DNA from: Pezizomycotina sp. ARF18
Lineage: Eukaryota > Ascomycota
DNA: 64,000 bases
Assembly: GCA_002224055.1 (NCBI GenBank)
Contig: AZLU01000028.1
Location: 49,262 to 113,261, forward strand
Reading direction: 5' to 3'
Position numbers and translations under genes: made by a program
Shown: positions 45,948 through 56,083 of the stretch, piece by piece
Layout: every line of letters starts with the position of its first letter
Numbering within the stretch: position 1 is the stretch's first letter
Notes under the pieces: model-generated
What the model was told of the DNA's origin: nothing
Database searches by the model: none
What the model saw: the letters and a program-made list of their open reading frames with translations, nothing else

Positions 45948-48264
45948 TCATGTAAAGGCTCGCATATAGTTTGAAGCTCTTTTTAAGACCCTTCTCCATG
46001 ATGGTAGAGAAGCCGGGATAGGGAATACGAGGTATCCCGCTGTATTATCCTCCCACAGCCATGACATCAATTCCTCGCCACAGTCGCTGTCTTCGAGTCG
46101 TTGGTGAAATACTCCCCTCATTCCCTGGTCCACAGCATCCAATAGCCTAATGCAATGTCGATGCATAGAAACGTAGTCGAATCGAAGCTTCGGAGACTCA
46201 TCTGCCACCAGCCCTCGCATGAATCCAAGCAGGGCGACAGCAGACATGCCGTCCTCTGCGCGGCGCTCCCGGGTCCGCTTTGGTAGATTTGATCGGATGA
46301 GAGTTTCTAGTTTATCGACGTTATATTCCGCCGACTCTCTATCGAAGTAGTGTTCCCCAGAAAATAGACTATAGGCGTGATCCCTAAGTTCTGGAAACCT
46401 CGCTTACGGTCCTCCGTGGCATCACGATACGACTGCAGGCATGCAGTCCTCGTGCGCGGTCGGCTGCTACAGAAAACTCCAGCCTTCTCGTGGTTCCGAA
46501 ATAGCAGCTCCATATCAGGCCACTCTTTCAAGTGAGCGCTCTGGTAGAGTGCATTATAGAGGTGCATCGCTGAAAGAATGCTTCCGCTTGACCCGATAGT
46601 CTGAACCCCGCGCTGCGCGTCAATATCTGGCGAAGGAGAAATTCTCTTGTACCACACATTAGCGGATGACGCATTATCAAGCGGAATTGATCCCTGTTGT
46701 CGGTACTTTCGCTACCGGCATTCCGACGGTCCAATAATTCGCGGTTGCAATCCTTGATATCCATGTATCGATGTTCCCAAGGACCTCCTCTATACGGCAC
46801 TTGTCGTTATATGTTCCCCATTTTTTCTCGCCCTTTGTTTTTCGTTGATGAGAGCTAACTTAAGGGATGCCTTTGCGCAAAGAGCAGTACGTCGAAGCTC
46901 ATGAAACGGCTCTTGATTTTCTCTCCCATGATATTATAGATATCGAGGTATACCTGTAAACCAAACACTAGCCACAGTTGGATGAACTAGTTCATAAGAG
47001 CTCTACCATAGCTCTCGTGATCTCGTCTCTCTGGAATACATTCCACGCGGAGTGACTAAAAGGTAATCCTTCACTCAATCGGGCTTGAAAGTAGAGCTCC
47101 GCAGGACTTCGAGAAGGGTTTCTTCATTCCGATTTTTCCTTTCTCCGAGGGTCATGCTGGAGTATTCTCCGAATCAAGAGGTTCGTTGCGGTTCTTCTGC
47201 CAATCAAGGATTTCATCTGGTCCCGGATCTTTCTCTCGAATCTCTGACATGAACTTCCCCAAAATTTGATATGTCGAGTAGAGCGCCTATTCCGACTATT
47301 CCTCGTCAAGAGTTACTTCCGCTAGCCTTCTAACCCCCATCAATTTTTTCTTCAGGATAACTTTGTCGATTAGCCAGAATAATTTTACGGCACTTCTCCA
47401 TCAAGAATTCCATGACCAAGTCCGTCACAATATCATGATAAGCTTCACACTCCAAAATTCCTCGTCAAGTCGCTTCACCAGGTCGATTGAAGTGGTGTTC
47501 ACCAGAGAAACTGTAATAAGGTTTATTCCTACGTGGTTGTTCTGGTATCCTTGCCACAATTCCTTAACATAGGCCCGTATAGCATCAATATCGTTGAATA
47601 GACAGAAAGCGGCGAATTGACGTTCCAGGATGGCGTCGTAGTCATCCTTATCATTGAACCAGAACGCGATAAGTATCTCCTCCTCAGTGAACAGTATCTC
47701 CCTGTCGCCTATATCTTCACTCTCCAGGTCGGGATCGTGCTCCTCAGGCTCATCATGAACTTCGGACTCGTGGGGCTTGAGCGGACTAAACCGATTTGTC
47801 GGTTTGCCGAGGGTCTTTCGGTGTTTCTTACTGGTACATTGTGATGGTTTGGTTCGTTTGGCTGTGGTGATCGCACCGGACTTTAAGATTTGGAGGACTT
47901 GTTCCAAGGCTTTGATAGAATACTGGTGGCCTACATCAGTGTCCGGAGCTTGATTGTCGAGATCATCGCTTTGCTCGTCCTTGCTCAGTGAGCGGTGGAA
48001 ATTGCCGGCGCGTTGTCTTAGCTGAATAGCGTCCTCCAAGTTGTGGATAAGCCAGTTGGGGGTCTTCTCGCTCGGAGAATGTCCTTGGTTGATCACGGTC
48101 GCAAGCTCAACCAATTGGTTTACGCCGAGGCGGGAGCTTTTGCTTGATTTCTTGACCTTGTGTCCGATCTTCTGGCACGTTTCTCGAAGGTAGATAAGAA
48201 CGCTTTCGGTCCGTTTCTTGTAAGTCTAATAGGTATTCGAAATTGAAAATCCATAGGAGACCAT
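45948..48264 (-). pseudogene. DUF6604-type protein, copy D, best-preserved N-terminal domain
   Basis: The ATG at 48264-48262 reads MVSYGFSISNTY, a TAG at codon 13, then TYKKRTESVLIYLRETCQ. The TAG sits inside the Y-x-x-YK signature where copies A and C have CAA or CAG, so a single substitution explains it. After that the frame stays open for more than 260 codons to 47425, with LVELATVINQG, LEDAIQLRQRAGNF, YSIKALEQVLQILK, AIRAYVKELWQGY and LITVSLVNTTSIDLVKRLDE. The C-terminal half has RHPLMCGTREFLL (about 46665), MHLYNALY and EWPDME (about 46560-46510), FDYVSMHRHCIRLLDAV (about 46190), ending near 45948. Frame slips lie near 47435 and in the C-terminal half. Same plan and length as copy A. Function unknown. 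Confidence 0.65.
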
Positions 48265-49972
48265 CCTTTCGGGTTTGAGTTGAGGCGTGAATTTCGCGGT
48301 GAAAGAAGCCGAAGTTGGCGAAGTGAAATATGCAGGTAGGGTTGTAACTATGACAGTGCAATGCAGTGCAAGGGTGGAATCGAATTTGTTGAAATTGATG
48401 AATCTGCCCGAGAAAGGCTCAGGGAAACGAGGACGATACGGCTATCCAGAGGTTTATTTATTCCGGCGCTTGCTATCCGCCCTTCACCACAAAGTTTCGC
48501 AGTGTTTACCAGATTTATTTCACCAATTCATTGCCCTTGCGGTACACTTGTCCTGTGTAACAACTACTGCCATGGCCATGTCTTGTTTATTCATTCGAAA
48601 CAGAATCCTTTAGCTTTCTTCTTCGACACATTCCGCTGATGTGCAGCCTGGAGAGGACTGCCATTGTTTCCCCGAGGAAACCCAACAAGAGCTCTTGAGC
48701 CCTAAGCGAATAGACTTATCTAGGAAACAAGGAACAAGGGAACCTATAATATGAACGAAAGAGCCGAAACATTGATTCACAAGTATTCTCTGCGCAGCCT
48801 TTGATTCTATGACGCTCTCATTCGACGGGATATTTCTTACTATTTGGTGAACATGAAACAAAATGAACGCTTGTCCTTGCCAACGCTACTACGAAACGAA
48901 ATCGCTCGGAATAGGATAGTACAAATCGTGAAGAATTCTCTGGAAGACTGCCAAATATAGAATCCTGTTTCGAGACTCCTTTGTGTCTTTACACTATTTG
49001 TGTCTTTGCACTATTTGTGTGTTTAGACAAAGATTGCCTTCTAGAATCCCGAAAAACGGCACATCTACTTTGTTTTCAATGTTTTGTCGCCGCGAACATT
49101 CTTGTTATGTGGGTCAAAGATCTGTCGCTTGGAGTCTGCCGTTTAATCGATTAAGGAAGCAGGTATTATGTACCAAAGCTGCTTTCCTGACAGAAGTACT
49201 ACTCTTGAATTCAATTCGCAACCAATGAGATACCATCTGAGTCGACGGATAGCGCCCGAACGGCTGATAATTATGGATTCTATAGTTGTGAACCGATCCA
49301 CCGATTCGGATAGTACTAGTTGGCAGAAGCGACCGGTGTATCTTCCAGACTCGAGATTCTCCGATTGGCCTCTTCAAGGAACTAGCCCTTCATAACATTC
49401 TTCTCCAGTATGAACGAGTTATCACGCCAAATCACGACTTGTTTGAAATCGATTAGCGTTCCTATTTTGGGATGTGTGAGTATTTTGTTGTGCTGGTCCC
49501 TGCAGCGCTAATTAAAGTAAGCGCTTCGAGACAGGGAACGTTGCTTAGCCGGCACCACCATCCCAATAATGCCTATATAGCGGCTAATTGATCATGGAAA
49601 TGCATGATATAGCTTCTTGATTCGCTGGCTATTCTAGACACTGCCATTGCGAGGATGTTCTCGATTTGTATCCAAGACAGGATGGTAATGATTTCTGTAA
49701 ATTAATCTAAGTGCGGTGCGATCGTGTGCGCGCTTCATGGGAATTGCTTATATTCTCGAAGGCTCCAGAATATTTGTGAAAGTAACCCAGTTCATGCCAT
49801 CGGTATCATTTGTATCTTAATCGCGCCTCTATTCCGAATGTCCTCTTCCATAATCTAGATTGACTGGCTGAATACTATCATATCATCGAAGCACAATCCA
49901 GTTATCTGAATCACCTGGCCTTACAACTATATCAACAGTACGAGCACGGCGCCTCAATCATCCTCGGCCGAT
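48265..49972. other. Intergenic stretch with a short tandem repeat
   Basis: No gene recognised. A 17-base tandem repeat (TTTGTGTCTTTRCACTA, 2.7 copies) lies at 48980-49025. Open pieces of 75-108 codons at 48287-48613 and around 49114-49395 on both strands lack motifs. Confidence 0.45.
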
Positions 49973-50448
49973 ATGATCCTCCCAATAATACCCATTCTTC
50001 TCCTTATCGCCCTGATTGCGACCGGCATAATCCACTTCCATCATCAATCAAACACGGGCCCCGTGAACCCGAATGATCGAAAAACCTACCTCGGTCTACC
50101 GGGAACCTGCTACGTCGATCGCGATGGCAACTTGGGCTTCAACGGCACCTACTGGTGCTGCGCAGACAAACAGTTTCAAGACATCGAGAAGGTCAAGGTT
50201 GGCCCCATTTCGGGCTTCGCAGAGGCGCTATACTTAGGGGAGCAATGTACACCCATACCGTTAGCGAAGAAGGTGAAGGAGGCCGGCGCGCACTGGCAGA
50301 CTTTTGCGCGAGGGGCGCGGGGAAGCCGATATTGGGGTGTTGTAAGACGAGAAGATTCGGGCGCATTAACAATTATCAGGTCTGGTGTATCGATATGGAC
50401 GCGACGGGAGATTTTAGACAAATTGGTGCTTCAACCTATGATGCATAG
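49973..50448 (+). pseudogene. Small membrane-anchored or secreted protein, one frame slip
   Basis: The ATG at 49973 starts a strongly hydrophobic segment (ILPIIPILLLIALIATGII), either an uncleaved anchor or a signal peptide. It is followed by TYLGLPGTCYVDRDGNLGF, NGTYWCCADKQF, a LYLGEQCTPIPLAK stretch and HWQTFARGARGSRYWG. The frame then changes near 50340-50375, and the next frame ends NNYQVWCIDMDATGDFRQIG to TGA near 50448. Five or six cysteines in about 155 residues suggest a disulphide-stabilised extracellular domain. A single base shift is enough to explain the break. No family recognised; an effector-like or surface protein is plausible. Confidence 0.5.
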
Positions 50449-51060
50449 GTGTTCTTTACTTGTTATTTATGTAAATACTGCCCTACAACTCTGCAAACCG
50501 AGTTCCAATAGTAGAATAAATAGAGCCACCCTGGCATCCCTCGAATTTCAAGAGTTACAGCCGTTCCTACTAAAAGCACACCCTCGCGGGGCAAATAGCT
50601 CACCCCAAAGCAGGCTCGTTCTGCTCTTGGCAAGCCTTCGATGTGTGACGAGGCTGAGAATATATCGACCGCAAGTGAGGGGCATTTCGCTGCAAGCTTT
50701 CTTTACGGATTTATTAATTCTAAGCTTCACGATTCAAGATTCCACCGTTGCTTTGCATATCTCGGGTCTAGCTTAAAAAGCTCGCGAAGGGTTTATAAAG
50801 CAATATGCGCTTGAATTTAAATGCGTACCGATGGACGAGCTTAGTGGGTCCACCGTCGCGATGCCGCTCCCGCTTCCTTCAGCCTCGCGTAATCATGCTT
50901 TCAGCTGACGAACGTGGGGACGGGCCGAGATCAACGGGACGCTCTAAAGATGCTCTATCGAGGGTACATAACGAAGATCGCCATATGAATGCTAGGTAGA
51001 TACTCATATCAGGTATATCCACTGTAATCGTTTTGTGTGGCAGTCTCCCGATGCACACAC
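50449..51060. other. Intergenic stretch, nothing recognised
   Basis: The 267-codon open frame starting at 49973 runs into this stretch, but past about 50450 it lacks any motif and follows the slip. No other feature seen. Confidence 0.4.
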
Positions 51061-53939
51061 TAATCCAATAAATGGTTTCTTGAGGGTGGTGATTTCAAGC
51101 GTTGGCTATGTGGAACAGGGAGGCTCATTTCGATATATGGGCTCCGTGAGTACATAGATCTTGTTGTATAACTTTATGCTCTACTACCGCGATCCTGTCT
51201 TAATAACAGCAATTTTTTACCAGCCGGCACGGGCAAAACCATCTTGATGTACACCTTAGCCCCGCTGAGCATATGAAATTTTGATCCTTGAGTTAACTGG
51301 CTTCTCATAGGTCGTCTATCATCGAAGCCACGAGGTCTTCAATCAGATTGACCACAGAGAACTTGCAATCTCCGGAGCTTGCTGACACCACCGTCCATGC
51401 GACGGCTTATTTCTATTTCTCAATACATGAAGTGAACAAGAGCGAAGAAGCGATGCTGTCGTCAATATTAGCACAGCTTACTATCCAAGCCATCGAGCTA
51501 TATGCTTTCCGGACGGCGTGATGAGGCTGTACAAAAAGTACAAAGCCACAAATGAGTTCCCGAAGTGTGATGATCCTGTACATCCCTTTCGTCTAATGTG
51601 CTACGAGTTTGAACGAGTTTATCTGATGCTGGACGCTCTCGACGAATGCGATAGAGACTCGAAAGAAATACTAATATCGCAAATCGAGAAACTAAGTAAA
51701 GGTGACAATCTCAGTATCCTAATCACCAGCAGAATGGAAAGCCATGTCGAGGAACCTCTAAGGAGCCTGGGCTTCTATGCAGTTTGGACGCAGCCCAGCG
51801 TATTGGATCACGACGTAGAGCTTTTCGTCATCAGTTACTTAAAAGCAAAAGCGATAATGAGAAATTTAGTGAGGGGTGCGAACGGGATGTAAGCCTGCCT
51901 CGCTACGTATCCTCGTTTCACCTTACTCATATTTAATCAATCTATCATCCTTGATTTTTCTGACAATTTGTTCAATGCATTCGTTGTCTAGGTTTGATCG
52001 TATCGATACCTACGAAGTTGCACGACTGTAAAACAAATGTGAGTGATCTGGATACGACGAACATGTTCTATATTTACGAGCGCATGATGCGCGAAACTGC
52101 CAAAGAAGACAGGAAATCCCTCAAGCGAGCTTTGGTTTGGATAGCATGTGCCAAGAGGCCGCTCAATGCTAGACAGCTGGTGGATGCTATCGGATTAGAG
52201 CCGGGTTGTTCCAAGTTAGATGGCGATGACGGGTTACACATGCGCAGCCTATAGGAAGCTCATATGAGCCATATAGTGCCTATATAAAGTCGATATGCGG
52301 CAATCTTGCGACAGTCCCGGAAAACGACGTGCTTGGACATTTTGCATTGGCGCATTGGAGCGTTATGCAATACCTAAGCTCGGATTTCCTAGCAAAAGGC
52401 GACATGAAACGTTTCTACGTGGGCAATGGGATAGGTGACGATATTATTTTTGAAGCTGGTCTGACCTACTTACAGCCGGGGGATATAGAGGAATCCCTTG
52501 ATTCGGAAGGATGGACTATTTATACGGATTCTATCCAATTTAAGAACCGTTTCCCTCTTCACGACTACGTCGTATATCACCGGTATAAGCACGTCGTCGC
52601 TGTAGATCAACAAAGAACTTTGCTCTCGCGAACAGAGAAATATCTGCAAGTGAAGCCCATGTCGAAATGCTTCCAAATGTGGAGATGCAGCTGGTGCCTA
52701 GGACGCAATCAATATATTGGATGCAGGTCGCAATGACAATTTTGGTGGCCAACTCTACTGGATGTCATATTTCGGTTCTTCTATAGTGGTTCAGGAGATT
52801 ATCAAGAGGGCGCTACGGTTAACGGCGAATTGATACTTGTTGATGAACATGTAGTCGGCTGCTCTACATATTTGATCACGGACAAGCTCTCCTTTACACG
52901 CTGCCGCGATGAACAGCCATACAGAAGTAATCAAGGTGTTGATAGAACTTGGGAGTGCGGATGGAGCCCCTGTACTGCATCAGGCGATTTTGTGAATAAT
53001 CCAAGGCAGACCGTCAATTTGATAAAGCGTAGTAATCCAAATAGAGTGACCACCCAAGGCCATACTGCCCTCACCTTTTACTCCACAATGTCTTAGATCC
53101 AAAAGACGTCTGCCGGGCTATTCAGGGAGCTATTGGACAAAGGAGCAAGCCTTGACGCTGGGCGACCGCCTATCAGCGATATCGAGTATCATCTCGCGAT
53201 GATAACACGTGCAATAGAGAGGGAGAGCCATACCGCTGCGGTGCTATCTCTACTGGAGGCAGGGCTCGACTGTAATATTGAGTTTATCGCAACTCGGCGT
53301 CTAAACCAAGTACGAAAATTACAGCGTTCACCTATTCAATTCTGAAGGGCTATATCACCTTTATCGGAAAGCGACTTTGGCGGGAGCAGATATAAAATCC
53401 AGATGTATCGAGGATCGGACTCCTCTGGAATATGCGTTAGAAACAGGAAATTTGGACTTAGCCGATATACTCCTAAGACACGGTGCGGAGATTACTCCGG
53501 CAAGATTTGAGACCAATAATACCAAAGATGCTCCGGTACCGGCTTGTGTTTCATTGCTCAATTCACTTATGAAGCTACGATACTCAGAAAACGCATGGCG
53601 AGTTATGGAGCCACGACGACGTTGAGCCCGGAGCCTGTGCTGTCTCTGCCCCTGTTCGCAGTATGCATTTCCCGCGTAATAAACGAAGAAAAACTTGACG
53701 AATGGGCCGATATGCTTAAACGGCTAGACGGAGCTGGAGCCGGAATTAGCGAGGAACTTCGGGGAGATCAATGGAAAATGTTATGGCCAATAAAAGGCTG
53801 CAATTTTAGAGACATTCCTACATGGTCGAGGCTTCACGATAACGACTATACCTGGGTTGACCGAGCAAATGAAGCTGCAGCGCTCCAAAATGACCAAGAA
53901 AACCTAGAGCTCTATTGCCTTCTAATTACAATATCGTAA
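51061..53939 (+). pseudogene. NACHT-ankyrin (fungal NLR-like) protein, interrupted
   Basis: A short exon with DFKRWLCGTGRLISIYGL is joined over a 64-base intron (51146-51209, GTGAGT donor, ACAG acceptor) to PAGTGKTILM, the Walker A loop of a NACHT NTPase (51222-51251). Next come AYFYFSIHEVNKSEEAM (about 51405-51455), LMLDALDECD, the Walker B motif (about 51626), and LSILITSRMESH, the sensor motif (about 51712-51747). A helical part follows with SLKRALVWIACAKRPLNARQ (about 52117-52175) and GHFALAHWSVMQYLSSDFL (about 52331-52390), typical downstream of NACHT in fungi. Ankyrin repeats follow, the clearest being RTPLEYALETGNLDLADILL (about 53417-53477), with weaker ones from 52985. The end is near 53939. 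Key NTPase residues are intact, but frame slips and stops break the chain into at least six pieces. STAND proteins of this type act in fungal self/non-self recognition and cell death; that role here is inferred from family only. Confidence 0.7.
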
Positions 53940-54328
53940 GAGGCGCTTAATCTGTGTCTATCTACATATCAGATCTTCGTCTAACTGAACTTCCCATGTG
54001 ATGATGACACGAGCTACGTTTGTCGCCGACCAGCTCGTAGACGATGATCGATGAATCAAATAATATCTAAAGCCTCAAGTGATGCCGACAACGTGTTTCA
54101 TAAAGTATAATAACTAAATGGTATTCTTTTGGACTAAGCGTACTATTTACAATAAATCATGATGATACTTTTAAAAGACAACGCGAATCCTGTATACGAA
54201 GATAAATCTCAAAAATCGAAAGCACAAACGTAAAAGACATGCAATCTCTCAGAAGGTCCAGCCTGACTCCTCTTTCTTCAATCTCCCCTACGCACCGAAA
54301 ATGTTTTACCAAAGCGATCTCCTGAATC
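53940..54328. other. Short intergenic stretch, nothing recognised
   Basis: Between the NACHT-ankyrin gene and the convergent AA11 gene. AT-rich, with no motif seen. Confidence 0.5.
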
Positions 54329-56083
54329 TCAGCTTGCCATAACTCCACCAGAGGAACCTCCAGTAGATCCACCGGTGGAGCCACCAGTCGACCCTCCAGT
54401 AGTGCTTCCGGAACTACTTCCGGCGGTACCGCCAGTAGTAGATCCAGTAGAACCTCCAGTGCTTCCGCCAGTAGCGCCTCCACCATAAGTAGAACCCGAC
54501 GAGCCTGAAGAGCCAGTTCCATCAGCCCTGACCATTGATCCGTTCTCGCACTTCATCCCACCAGCGACTGAGCCCATGCTAACCAGCCCTCTGTTCGAGC
54601 ACATCGACCACGACATGCCATCTGAGGAGCACGTGATAGTTCCAGGAGTGCACGATCCACCGGAACCAGTAGAGCCTCCAGTGCTAGAGCCGGTTCCAGC
54701 TCCATAAGTAGGAGCAGCGGCGGCCGGAGACGACGGGGCGGGCATAGCAGCGGCGGACGACGTAGGAGCAGGGACAGGGGTCTCTTCACCACCTCCGTTA
54801 GCAGGGCTCGTCGCAGTCGCAGCGGGCGCGGTACCGATTGGTGCAGCGGTCTCGCCACTACCGCTACCACCGTAGGAAGGGCTAGAGGGGGCGGGTGCGG
54901 GGACTGCTGCAGCGGACGAGGAGGGGACGGGCATGATCGGGGTAGAGGCAGGGGGAGAAGGAGCGCCGGGAGTGCCGTACGAGCCGCCTGCGGTAGTGCC
55001 TGCTGCCGGAGCGGAAGCGGCGGGAGAGGAAGCGTAGGAACCACCGGCGGCTCCGCCAGAAGCAGCACCTCCAGAGGAAGCTCCACCAGAGGCCGCGCCG
55101 CCAGAAGCAGCTCCACCAGAAGCAGCGCCGCCGGAAGAAGCGCCAGCACCAGAAGCAGCGCCATTGTAACTACCGCCGGAAGAGGAACCACCGGAAGAGG
55201 AACCACCGGAAGAGGAACCACCGGAAGTGGAACCAGCGCCAGAGGAAGAACCACCCGAAGAAGCCGCACCGGAAGAAGCAGCGCCAGAAGAAGCAGCGCC
55301 AGAAGAGGAGCCGGTTCCAGAGGCAGCTCCGCCAGAGTATGAACCACCGCCGGAGGCGGCTTTGCCGGATCCAGGATAAGTACAACCTGCAGGGCTAATG
55401 CCCACCATTGATGCTGGCTTTGCACTAGCGTAACCGCCACCGTACACAACGCTCTGCCCAGGGTCTGGATAGCTAGGGTCGGTTCCGCCGATCGTAACAC
55501 AGTTTCCGTGTCCGGGCATATTGGCAATGAAAATGGCAGGAGTGTTCAAGGCTCTCTTCGCGTACCTTCCGCCCTTTTGGTCTTTTGGCGGCCCCACCGA
55601 TGGTAACAGCGGCGCAGTTCATGTACATCTCCCTGTTTCCCTCTTGGTTGTGCCAGGTCCATGCGAAAAGCGCGGGTCCACTGGGAGCGTCAGCGGGCAT
55701 TGTGAACTCGTAATTTGGCGCGAGGGACAGCCACCGACGATGCTGTGGATGACGTTGAAGGTCTGCCCTTTGTCGTAAGATAAGGAGAGTTGGCAGGAGC
55801 CACCGCCGTGAGTGGCACTTCCAGACATTGAGATGTTATAAGTCTGACCGGGCTGGTATGTGGTAACAGAGGTCAAGGGAGTGTTTAGGTGATAGCCTTT
55901 GCAAGGGTAGTTCGAACCGTCAGAGCTTAAAGGACTGGTACCGGAATAATCGTAAAGGGCCTTATTTCCGTTGGGGTCAAGTTTGGAACGTAGGGGATAG
56001 GGCCAGCTCATCTCGACGTGAGCTGAGACGTACGGAGCAATAGCCGCCAGTGCGACGAGGTTTCGAAGCCAGGAAGCCGTCAT
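54329..56083 (-). pseudogene. AA11-type lytic polysaccharide monooxygenase with long linker and C-terminal Cys module
   Basis: The ATG at 56083-56081 starts a signal peptide ending AAIAPYVSA. The mature chain opens with His22 in [13 protein letters not shown], the first histidine of the copper brace. [19 protein letters not shown] holds the second (about His92), and [12 protein letters not shown] and PAIFIAN match later AA11 blocks. After PGHGNC comes a Ser/Gly/Ala/Pro-rich linker of roughly 270 residues made of short SSGGS, AASGGA and GSSSGA repeats. A cysteine-bearing module follows (CTPGTITCSSDGMSWSMCSN, AGGMKCENGSM, about 54660-54545) like the C-terminal module of other AA11 enzymes, which I recall as X278. 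A second Ser/Gly/Thr repeat ends at 54329. No introns are needed. Two single-base slips, at about 55718-55726 and 55589-55597, interrupt the catalytic domain, while the 3' 1.2 kb is fully open. AA11 enzymes cut chitin oxidatively outside the cell. The antisense frame over the linker is also long but is an artefact of the repeats. Confidence 0.85.

Noticed and set aside
54553-55527. 324-codon open frame on the minus strand in a second frame over the AA11 linker
   Set aside because: It is the alternate frame of the Ser/Gly/Ala repeat (reads as Leu/Pro/Val low-complexity) and has no motif.
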